Below are positions 1 to 6,223 of a stretch of 56,299 nucleotides of DNA, one piece after another. The notes under the pieces are model-generated. The model did no database searches and had not been told where the DNA came from. It saw only the letters and a program-made list of their open reading frames with translations. The stretch is taken from NCBI GenBank assembly GCA_903853805.1, contig CAINUN010000045.1, positions 1-56,299 on the forward strand, given 5' to 3'. The translations under genes were made by a program, and so were the position numbers. This DNA is from an uncultured Bacteroidota bacterium. GTDB lineage: Bacteria; Bacteroidota; Bacteroidia; Chitinophagales; Chitinophagaceae. Numbering within the stretch: the first letter of the stretch is position 1; each line of letters begins with the position of its first letter.

Positions 1-309
1 CCCTTTATGAACACACTCTTCGACTAACTCAGAGTGACACAATGATTAGCATTTTCCTGTCAGGCTGAGCTTGTCGAAGCCCCTTATGAACACACTCTTC
101 GACTTGCTCAGAGTGACACGATGATTAGAATTTTTCCTTTCAGGCTGAGTTTGTCGAAGCCCTTTATGAACACACTCTTCGACTAGCTCAGAGTGACACA
201 ATGATTAGCATTTTCCTGTCAGGCTGAGCTTGTCGAAGCCATTTATGAACACACTCTTCGACTAACTCAGAGTGACACAATGATTAGCATTTTCCTGTCA
301 GGCTGAGCT
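1..309. repeat. Tandem repeat, about 80-bp unit, 4 copies
   Basis: Four near-identical units follow each other with spacings of 79, 80 and 79 bp (the shared ATGAACACACTC starts at 7, 86, 166 and 245). Each unit carries CTTCGACT...CTCAGAGTGACAC and CAGGCTGAG(C/T)TTGTCGAAG. The last copy breaks off after CAGGCTGAGCT. The array may continue beyond the window's left edge. The GAGCTTGTCGAAG core recurs at about 2.66 and 2.78 kb. Confidence 0.9.
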
Positions 310-375
310 ATTTAATAAGCGGTGCTTATATTCTTAGCCATTTGAAGTGCATGATTTTGCTACATCCATAATAAA

Positions 376-395
376 AAAAGCCCCGAAGGGCTTTT
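376..395 (-). terminator. Intrinsic terminator of the FN3 gene
   Basis: An 8-bp stem AAAAGCCC/GGGCTTTT with a CGAA loop lies 6 bp past the stop of the minus-strand gene. Read on the minus strand it ends in a T-rich tract. Confidence 0.8.
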
Positions 396-400
396 AATAA

Positions 401-1015
401 TTAAGAAACAATCTTCGCAATAGGATCGCTCCAATCGCTTTTTATTTCATTGGTGCCAAGCGCTCGCGCACGAACCCAATAGGTTTTGCCTGCGGTCAAC
501 CCATCAATTGTGCCTTTGGTGGTAGTGCTATAAGTACCGTTTTTCCAAGTGCCAACAATAAGATCTTCCGTATGTTCAAATACATAATTTGAAGCCCTGT
601 CAACTTTACTGCATTTTATGGCAAGTTTCCCAGGCGATGCATTATCCACCTGAAGAATCATTGGGTCATCGAGACCTGTCAGTTTCTGTTTCTGTTTGCG
701 TGGCTCCATGCCCGCTTGTTGAATGATGAATACGTTTCCCTTACTCACACCGTCCACAAAGTCGGCAAGCTGATTCAAATCAAGCTCTACTACCGAACGT
801 TTTTGGTCGCGCAGCGTATAGCTTGCAGGCGTTCGTTTTTGCGTGGCCACTTCTGCCGTAAATAGTTCGTCTAAATGCGTCTTAAAATCCTTCATGGTGA
901 CGGGTGGGGCAACAAAGGCGGCAGCGTTCAGTACCATTTCATCGTGTACATAATTGCCAAAGGAAATAAGTTCTAATGCTGTGCGGCGTGCTATTTTTAA
1001 TGTAATGTAACTCAT
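401..1015 (-). CDS. Helical protein with C-terminal fibronectin type III domain
   Basis: The 204-residue product has no signal peptide or membrane segment. Residues 1-105 are predicted mostly helical (starting MSYITLKIARRTALELI). Residues about 115-204 form a fibronectin type III domain, seen in the strand pattern and the pair TYWVRARALG / SDWSDP. Function is unknown. FN3 domains bind proteins or glycans, but nothing here points to a ligand. A terminator follows the stop, and a 21-bp palindromic array (1352-1577) lies about 340 bp upstream of the start. A gene at 45993 stands in the same relation to a second array, so the pairing may be functional. I do not recognise a named family. Confidence 0.85.
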   Translation of the reverse strand: MSYITLKIARRTALELISFGNYVHDEMVLNAAAFVAPPVTMKDFKTHLDELFTAEVATQKRTPASYTLRDQKRSVVELDLNQLADFVDGVSKGNVFIIQQAGMEPRKQKQKLTGLDDPMILQVDNASPGKLAIKCSKVDRASNYVFEHTEDLIVGTWKNGTYSTTTKGTIDGLTAGKTYWVRARALGTNEIKSDWSDPIAKIVS

Positions 1016-1351
1016 TGTAATTTTAATTTTAATTGTTTGAAAATGAATAGTTTAACATTGTTTAAGTAAATTTAATTCTATGCTACTTATTTATTAGAAG
1101 GTTCCTGTTTTTCTTCAATGCCTCATAAATTGGCTTTCCAATAAACATTTCCCAACTATAGGATGTCTCCCTAATTAATAGGAATATCACAATGTATTCT
1201 TTGGCGGACTATGTGCATGTACACTCATATTTTAATTTTGTTTCTTCTTGAACAAATTGTTTGGTTTTCTGTTTTGTTATTAATCAACTCTTTTTCAATT
1301 ACTTAGCTGCTATTATCTATATGGTCACTTCATCTTTTTGTATGTTTTTCA
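1016..1351. other. AT-rich intergenic stretch
   Basis: This 336-bp stretch between the FN3 gene and the palindromic array shows no convincing gene. It should contain the promoter of the minus-strand FN3 gene, but I see no clear -7 box. Confidence 0.5.
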
Positions 1352-1577
1352 AAAAATCACGAACAAAAGGTAATTGTTCGCGAACAAAAGGTAATTGTTC
1401 GTGAACAAAAGGTAATTGTTCGCGAACAAAAGGTAATTGTTCGCGAACAAAAGGTAATTGTTCGTGAACAAAAGGTATTTGTTCGTGAACAAAAGGTAAT
1501 TGTTCGTGAACAAAAGGTAATTGTTCGTGAACAAAAAGTAATTGTTCGTGAACAAAAGGTGTTTGTTCGTGATTTTT
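1352..1577. repeat. 21-bp palindromic tandem array, 10 copies, with inverted ends
   Basis: Ten units begin at 1361, 1382, 1403, 1424, 1445, 1466, 1487, 1508, 1529 and 1550, exactly 21 bp apart. At each junction sits a 14-bp palindrome, TTGTTCGCGAACAA or its G-T variant TTGTTCGTGAACAA, separated by a 7-bp AAGGTAA spacer. The array is bounded by perfect 15-bp inverted repeats: AAAAATCACGAACAA (1352-1366) and TTGTTCGTGATTTTT (1563-1577). Several frames are open because 21 is a multiple of 3, but they give only a repeated heptapeptide. There are no variable spacers, so it is not CRISPR. The 21-bp period equals two helical turns and would put every palindrome on one face of the DNA. Confidence 0.95.
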
Positions 1578-1638
1578 AGATTGACTAACGTTTATCTCTT
1601 TCACAAAGCAAAAGTCGGTGGAGAAAAAATAACCTACA

Positions 1639-1679
1639 ATAGGCAGTGCTACCTAAAACCTATAGGCAGTACTACCTAT
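1639..1679. promoter_or_regulatory. Paired palindromic operator-like sites
   Basis: Two copies of an imperfect palindrome lie 23 bp apart: ATAGGCAGTGCTACCTAA (1639-1656) and ATAGGCAGTACTACCTAT (1662-1679). The second is an 18-bp palindrome with one mismatched pair. It ends about 21 bp before a TATTTTTG box at 1701, where a class II activator would sit. The next gene encodes a LuxR-like HTH protein, so autoregulation is possible (inference). Confidence 0.6.
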
Positions 1680-1700
1680 TTCATTAATAAATTATTGTAT

Positions 1701-1708
1701 TATTTTTG
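1701..1708 (+). promoter_or_regulatory. Bacteroidota -7 box
   Basis: TATTTTTG matches the TAnnTTTG -7 consensus of the phylum. It lies just downstream of the paired palindromes and about 150 bp before the LuxR-like gene. Confidence 0.5.
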
Positions 1709-1859
1709 CAAAGTTTTTATATAAAAACGAACGGTTCTTACAATTATTAAATAGGATTCACATTCCTTGAAACTCTTAGCATACGTAGCACGCCCAACTT
1801 GTTTTTCTTCCTGAAAAGACCCGAAAAACAGCTTGTCTTTAAAAACACTATTTATTCTT

Positions 1860-2576
1860 ATGACAACAAAATATGTGCTTCTTATAGGGGGAGAAAACTA
1901 CCTTGGAGAAGCAGTCAACCAACATTTGAAAGGCAACGACAATATAGTGTTGCACGCATGGAAAAAGCAGGAAGCCACTGTTCCTGCAGCCCTTTCCCCA
2001 AAAATAAAATGGGGTGTTCTTTGTTTCACCTCTTGCGAGGAGGCCAAGGAACAGACGCAAATGGTATTGCAACAGCAGCCAAGCCTCTTTCTTATTGGCG
2101 TGTGTAGCCACCTTAGCGAAACCTGTAGGTTAGAACTCCTTAAACTAGGCATGCAGTATTTTGTTTTTGAACCCGACCTAAAAGACATTGCCAAAAAAAT
2201 CAATAAGCTGCCCTTAATTGACCGCCAATCTATCGAAAATATATTTGAAGTATTGCGTCATCCCAACTTTGGAATGAAGGAAGAAAAGAAAATGCAGCTA
2301 TTAACGCATCTCGAAAAACTCAGTCCCAAATTGTGCAAAATACTTGTGGTGTTTTGGAACAACCTTAGCTTTACTGTAGAAAATATTGCTACTTTTTTAG
2401 GATCCGATCACAATACCGTTTGCCATCAAATAAGAATCATCTATACAAAGCTAGGGGCGAAGGATAAGCAAGACCTCAAAGCCATTTTGCAACAAACAGA
2501 ATGTGTAGCCGCTTGCCAACTTTGCATAGCAAAAGATGTATGTGTGCATAAACGGAATGAGTTTTATGAACGATAA
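1860..2576 (+). CDS. LuxR-type HTH regulator with degenerate receiver-like domain
   Basis: From the ATG at 1860 the protein is 238 residues. A TTG at 1833 in the same frame would add nine residues, but the ATG start gives the usual receiver opening (MTTKYVLLIGG). Residues 1-120 look like a receiver fold without an evident phospho-acceptor aspartate. Residues about 155-220 hold a LuxR/GerE-like helix-turn-helix (VENIATFLGSDHNTVCHQI). The tail has four cysteines (CVAACQLCIAKDVCVH), which could bind metal or respond to redox. It is probably a DNA-binding transcription factor. Paired palindromes upstream are its likeliest visible target. The lost acceptor Asp suggests control other than by phosphorylation. 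Confidence 0.7.
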   Translation: MTTKYVLLIGGENYLGEAVNQHLKGNDNIVLHAWKKQEATVPAALSPKIKWGVLCFTSCEEAKEQTQMVLQQQPSLFLIGVCSHLSETCRLELLKLGMQYFVFEPDLKDIAKKINKLPLIDRQSIENIFEVLRHPNFGMKEEKKMQLLTHLEKLSPKLCKILVVFWNNLSFTVENIATFLGSDHNTVCHQIRIIYTKLGAKDKQDLKAILQQTECVAACQLCIAKDVCVHKRNEFYER

Positions 2577-2958
2577 TAAAGACGGACAATTGGCAACTGC
2601 CAACTATTAACTGACCACCGACCACTGACCACTGATCACTGAAAAGAAAATGTCACCCTGAGCTTGTCGAAGGGTAATGCCAAAAGGGCTTCGACAATTC
2701 GACTCCGCTCATTGTCCAAAGCCTGACAACTAACAACCATCAACCATCAACTATCAACTGAAATGAAAATGTCACCCTGAGCTTGTCGAAGGGTAATGCC
2801 AAAAGGGCTTTGACAATTCGACTCCGCTCATTGTCCCAAGCCTGACAACTAACAACCATCAACTAACTTTAAATGACGAAAATCATTTTTATCAATTATA
2901 AGAAAGTACTTAAATTGCGTAAGTATGCCATAACAATGTTTTTAAATCTCATGCCTTC
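2577..2958. repeat. Two direct repeats of about 100 bp in a gene-free stretch
   Basis: Near-identical segments start at about 2641 and 2760, offset by 119 bp. Each runs TGTCACCCTGAGCTTGTCGA, then AATGCCAAAAGGGCTT, then TTCGACTCCGCTCATTGTCC, and ends in ACAACTAACAACCATCAAC. A short run of GACCACTGA-type repeats precedes them (about 2612-2642). No coding potential is seen. Confidence 0.8.
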
Positions 2959-4083
2959 ATGAGCAACACTATTGTTTTATCCATAAAAGAATACCAAGGC
3001 ACGGAAAGATTGTTTGCCGATTTTCCGTATGATAAAGACTTGGTGCAAACCATTAAAGAAGTGCCAGGTGCACAATGGAGCCAAAGCAATAAACAATGGC
3101 ATTTTCAACTCAACAAACAAGTCGTAACCTTATTAAAACAAAAAATAGCCGACAAAGCCCAACTTGATATTAGTTTACTCAAAACCCAATGGCTTGAAAA
3201 ACTCCAAAAAGAAAAAGAGGAAAAATTTGCTGGTCTTGATGTGGCCACCTGTAAAGCACTCGACTATTTTAAGTTGTGGATGGAGCAAAAACGCTATAGC
3301 CCACAAACAGTGAAAAACTACTTAGGACAACTCAAACAATTTTTTACTTATTACCAACCACGAAGTTACCAAGAACTAACTGTTGAAGATGTTGAGCGTT
3401 ATAACCATAGCATTATCATCAACAATAATCTTTCATCATCCTTTCAAAAAGGAATGGTGGGCGCCATCAAACTATTTTATGCGCAGATGCAAGCCACCAA
3501 AATGAATTTGGAGCAACTAAAACACCCCATAAGAGAAAACAGATTGCCTGAGGTGTTGAGCAAAGAAGAAGTGCAAAAAATAATAGCAGCAACCAATAAC
3601 CTCAAACACAAAGCACTCCTAAGCATCACCTATGCCTGTGGCATGAGAAGAAGCGAAGTGCTACATTTAAAAATTAAAGACCTCGATAGTCAACGAAAAC
3701 TGATAAGAATAGAACAAGGAAAAGGGAAAAAAGATAGGTATGTGCCCTTTGGCAGCAAGCTAAGAGATTTATTAATTGCCTATTATAAGCAATACCAACC
3801 CAAAGTCTATTTATTTGAAGGGCAATATGAACAGCAATACAGCGAAAGAAGTTTTGCATCTGTTTTAGAACAAGCTAAAAATAAAGTAGGTATCAAGAAG
3901 TCAATAACGCTCCATTCATTAAGACATAGTTTTGCCACTCATTTGCTTGAAGGTGGCACCGACTTAAGATATATTCAAGAACTTTTAGGACATAATAGCC
4001 CTAAGACAACCATGATATATACGCATGTAAGTAGTAAAAAACTAAGTGAAATACAAAGCCCCTTTGATGATTTGGAGCTTTAA
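2959..4083 (+). CDS. Tyrosine recombinase/integrase (Xer/IntI-like)
   Basis: This 374-residue site-specific recombinase has a complete catalytic set: R230 (CGMRRSE), a Lys in GKGKKDRYV, H319 and R322 (HSLRH), H345 (GHNS) and Y354 (MIYTH). Residues 1-70 are an extra N-terminal domain (KEYQGTERLFADFPYD...WSQSNKQWHF). A SAM-like core-binding domain covers about 85-180. The C-terminal half resembles XerD and integron integrases, but the IntI-specific insertion between the Lys and the HxxR box is absent. It stands at the head of the defence island, directly before the first attC-like repeat, so it could mobilise those modules (inference). A stem-loop at 4093-4131 follows the gene. Confidence 0.9.
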   Translation: MSNTIVLSIKEYQGTERLFADFPYDKDLVQTIKEVPGAQWSQSNKQWHFQLNKQVVTLLKQKIADKAQLDISLLKTQWLEKLQKEKEEKFAGLDVATCKALDYFKLWMEQKRYSPQTVKNYLGQLKQFFTYYQPRSYQELTVEDVERYNHSIIINNNLSSSFQKGMVGAIKLFYAQMQATKMNLEQLKHPIRENRLPEVLSKEEVQKIIAATNNLKHKALLSITYACGMRRSEVLHLKIKDLDSQRKLIRIEQGKGKKDRYVPFGSKLRDLLIAYYKQYQPKVYLFEGQYEQQYSERSFASVLEQAKNKVGIKKSITLHSLRHSFATHLLEGGTDLRYIQELLGHNSPKTTMIYTHVSSKKLSEIQSPFDDLEL

Positions 4084-4092
4084 TATTATTAA

Positions 4093-4214
4093 TTTGTTTG
4101 GAAGGATAACGGCAGTATCCTTTCAAACAAACCTGCCGTTAGCCAACTGAAAAAGGTGGTTAATGGGCAAGAAAAAAGAAAAGTACTGCCGTTATAAACA
4201 AGTTATGCCCAATG
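4093..4214. repeat. Structured attC-like element D after the integrase
   Basis: A 16-bp stem (TTTGTTTGGAAGGATA, 4093-4108, with 4116-4131, one G-T pair) is nested with a second inverted repeat. ATAACGGCAGTA (4106-4117) is perfectly complementary to TACTGCCGTTAT (4184-4195), and a partial extra right arm lies at 4133-4141. The right edge is GTTATGCCCAATGC (4202-4215). The stem may also end integrase transcription. The architecture recalls an attC site, but the boxes do not match the canonical consensus. Confidence 0.55.
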
Positions 4215-4252
4215 CTATGACGACAATACTAAGTATTACACAGACTAAATAA

Positions 4253-5029
4253 ATGTATAGAGGATTTAATATAAAAATGGCTTTTGAGGAGGACAGCTTT
4301 TACCAAAAAGGCAGGACTTTGAATGCTCAAAACAAATTACAGATAAAGCGGACACTAGACAGTTTTGTTTCGGCTGACGGCTCATTAAACGGTTCAAAAA
4401 TGCAAGCAAATTGGTTTCCGCAGGTCGAGGCGGACATATTTATTTCGCATTCTCATAAAGACGAAAAAATGGCCATCACACTGGCTGGTTGGCTTTCCGA
4501 GAAATTTGGTCTTTCAACATTCATTGATTCTTGCATATGGGGCTACTCAAATGATTTGCTCAAATTGATTGACAACAAACATTGCCTCAACCCTGGAGGC
4601 GAAACTTACAGTTATCAAAAAAGAAATTATTCAACAAGTCATGTTCACATGATGCTTTCAACAGCACTAAATATGATGATAGATAAAGCTGAATGTTTAT
4701 TTTTTCTTAATACTCCAAATTCCATTACAACATCAGACATAATTGGCAATACTGAATCTCCTTGGATATATTCCGAAATTGCAATGAGCCAATTAGTCCG
4801 CAAAAAACCACTTCGAGAATACAGACCAGAAATAACCAAAGCATTTTCAAAAGGAGGAGTTCTTAATGAGCAATTAAGAATTAAATACGATTTGTATTTA
4901 GGTCACTTAACAGAAATTAGTGGGGCTGATTTGACCGAATGGAAAAAAGCATGGAATAAAATTTCACTTAACGAAAAGTATCCATTGGATACACTTTACG
5001 AACTTAATCCAAAATCAAGAATATTATGA
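4253..5029 (+). CDS. TIR-domain protein, first gene of putative defence operon
   Basis: The 258-residue protein has a TIR-like domain from about residue 58. The entry strand is ADIFISHSHKDEKMA (D61-S65). A helix with W172 and E176 (SPWIYSEIAMS) gives a glutamate where TIR NADases keep their catalytic Glu. TIR domains in bacterial defence (Thoeris and relatives) cleave NAD+ or make cyclic ADP-ribose signals; that activity is inferred here. A second ATG at 4277 is an alternative start. The gene overlaps the next by 4 bp (ATGA) and leads a tight three-gene operon. No effector domain is fused to it, so it is more likely a sensor/signal synthase or an NADase than a complete system. Confidence 0.75.
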   Translation: MYRGFNIKMAFEEDSFYQKGRTLNAQNKLQIKRTLDSFVSADGSLNGSKMQANWFPQVEADIFISHSHKDEKMAITLAGWLSEKFGLSTFIDSCIWGYSNDLLKLIDNKHCLNPGGETYSYQKRNYSTSHVHMMLSTALNMMIDKAECLFFLNTPNSITTSDIIGNTESPWIYSEIAMSQLVRKKPLREYRPEITKAFSKGGVLNEQLRIKYDLYLGHLTEISGADLTEWKKAWNKISLNEKYPLDTLYELNPKSRIL

Positions 5030-5412
5030 AAGAAAAACATTTGGAATTTACTCAAGGTGTAATCAATCGTATGGGACAAAATTCATTTCTCATAAAAGGT
5101 TGGACTGTTACACTTGTTTCTGCCTTGTTTGCTTTGGCAGCAAAAGATGCAAACCAAAAATTTGTTATCGTTGCATACTTTCCAGCATTGGCTTTTTGGT
5201 TACTTGATAGTTATTACCTCTATCAAGAAAGGTTATTCAGGAAAGTTTACGACCACGTTCGTAAAGCAAATTCTGTTGACTTTTCTTTAAACACAAAACA
5301 ATTTGACAAGGGATTTTCTGACTGGGCTGGTGCAGCACTTTCTAAAACTTTACTTCTATTTTACGGAATAGTATTTCTCACACTAATCATTGTAATGTAT
5401 TACCTAAAATAA
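5026..5412 (+). CDS. Small three-helix membrane protein between two TIR genes
   Basis: The 128-residue protein has three hydrophobic segments at about 21-38, 46-66 and 105-127. Between the last two lies a charged stretch of about 38 residues (FRKVYDHVRK...). There is no signal peptide. It overlaps the upstream TIR gene by 4 bp and is followed 7 bp later by the TIR-like gene, so the three are probably co-translated. In TIR and cyclic-nucleotide defence systems, a small multi-helix protein is often the membrane-damaging effector; that role here is inference from context. I do not recognise a named domain such as SLOG, Macro or SAVED in it. Confidence 0.75.
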   Translation: MKEKHLEFTQGVINRMGQNSFLIKGWTVTLVSALFALAAKDANQKFVIVAYFPALAFWLLDSYYLYQERLFRKVYDHVRKANSVDFSLNTKQFDKGFSDWAGAALSKTLLLFYGIVFLTLIIVMYYLK

Positions 5413-5419
5413 AATCATT

Positions 5420-5866
5420 ATGGCAAGAACAGTATTTTTTAGCTTCCATTATCAAAGAGATATTTGGAGAGTAAATCAAATCCGAAGTATTCCAAATATT
5501 ACTGGAAACGCAGCAGCTGGATTCAAAGATGCTTCTTTATGGGAAGAAGCAAAAAAGAAAAGCGATGATGCGATAAAAAACATGATAGACAAAGCTCTTG
5601 AAGGGACATCTGTAACAGTTGTATTTATCGGTGCAAAAACAGCAGGAAGAAAATTTATTAACTATGAAATAGAGAAATCTCTAAAACGCGGTAATGGTCT
5701 TGTTGGTATGCAAATTCATCATTTAAAAAATCATGCAGGTGAAACTGATGTTGTTGGAGATATTCCGAAAGCAATTGAGGCAGCAGGTTTTAAAGTTTAT
5801 AAGTATGTTGACGTAGAGAAATTAGCGAACAGAATTGAAGAAGCAGCTAAACTAGCTGGTAAATAA
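5420..5866 (+). CDS. MTH538-type TIR-like protein (ThsB-like)
   Basis: The 148-residue protein is one domain of the MTH538 TIR-like fold (the DUF1863/PF08937 type), which is also the fold of Thoeris ThsB. Signs are the start ARTVFFSFHYQRDIWRVNQI, the middle strand TSVTVVFIGAKT, and R77/E83 in GRKFINYEIEKS, where the catalytic Glu of the family is expected. In Thoeris, ThsB senses phage and makes an NAD+-derived signal for ThsA. No ThsA (SIR2/SLOG or Macro) is adjacent; the partner is a small membrane protein plus a second TIR protein. The family call is firm, the system assignment is inferred. Confidence 0.8.
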   Translation: MARTVFFSFHYQRDIWRVNQIRSIPNITGNAAAGFKDASLWEEAKKKSDDAIKNMIDKALEGTSVTVVFIGAKTAGRKFINYEIEKSLKRGNGLVGMQIHHLKNHAGETDVVGDIPKAIEAAGFKVYKYVDVEKLANRIEEAAKLAGK

Positions 5867-5884
5867 TGACAAGCAATGCAGACA

Positions 5885-6033
5885 AAAGCACAGGGCATAA
5901 CAGCACCTACCCAAAAGGCGGGGTTTCGTGTTCCAAAGACAGTTTTGCGGTTAATCAAACATTAGTTTTTCAAATCAAGTTTTGTGGTAAAAGTCCCGCC
6001 CTTCGGGTAGCTGCAAACCGTTACCACCAATGC
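5885..6033. repeat. attC-like element A1 after the TIR operon
   Basis: An imperfect inverted repeat has left arm 5901-5926 (CAGCACCTACCC...) and right arm 5990-6014 (...CGGGTAGCTGC). The arms pair over about 24 bp, with unpaired bases at the CAGC/GCTG shoulder. Outside the arms are GGGCATAAC (5893-5901) and GTTACCACC (6020-6028). GGGCATAAC is the exact reverse complement of GTTATGCCC at 4202-4210, on the other side of the TIR operon. Element B at 15.2 kb shares the same shoulders, AACAGCACCTAC and GTAGCTGCAAA. Confidence 0.65.
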
Positions 6034-6069
6034 TTAAAGACAGACAAACCGACAATGAAACGACTGACA

Positions 6070-6155
6070 AAAGCCAACCCACATTTAGCACATTTGGTTT
6101 TGCCCCGACACGCAAAGCCACCCCTTCGGCAAAACCAAAAGAGCTAAATTTTTCC
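6070..6155. repeat. Long stem-loop element A2, possible terminator
   Basis: A 22-bp stem with two mismatches pairs 6083-6104 with 6128-6149 around a 23-nt loop; the core is TTTGGTTTTGCC/GGCAAAACCAAA. A T-run follows, so it may terminate the TIR operon. Like element C at 12.6 kb it begins with GCCAACCC (6073-6080) and has the same mismatched shoulder, ACATTTG opposite CAAAAGA. Confidence 0.7.
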
Positions 6156-6223
6156 ACCGCACCGACAAGTATTTCGACAGAAAAAAGTAACTTAACCGAC
6201 TGAAATAAGAGACAAATAAGTAA

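Noticed and set aside
1352..1577. CRISPR array
   Set aside because: The units have no variable spacers, the period is too short, and no cas genes are present in the window. The same holds for the array at 45.6 kb.
1317..1604. 95-codon minus-strand frame made of a repeated heptapeptide (and overlapping frames on both strands)
   Set aside because: Several frames are open only because the 21-bp unit is a multiple of three and lacks stops. The product would be a pure repeat, and symmetric ends point to a DNA or RNA element.
2959..4083. Canonical integron integrase IntI
   Set aside because: The IntI-specific insertion between the catalytic Lys and HxxR is missing, and the neighbouring stem-loop boxes do not match RYYYAAC/GTTRRRY exactly. 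Only an integron-like relation is claimed.
4253..5866. Complete classical Thoeris system (ThsA plus ThsB)
   Set aside because: A ThsB-like protein is present, but no protein with SIR2/SLOG or Macro domains is adjacent.
5866..6147. 93-codon frame after the TIR operon
   Set aside because: It runs through the inverted repeats A1 and A2 and shows no protein-like composition.
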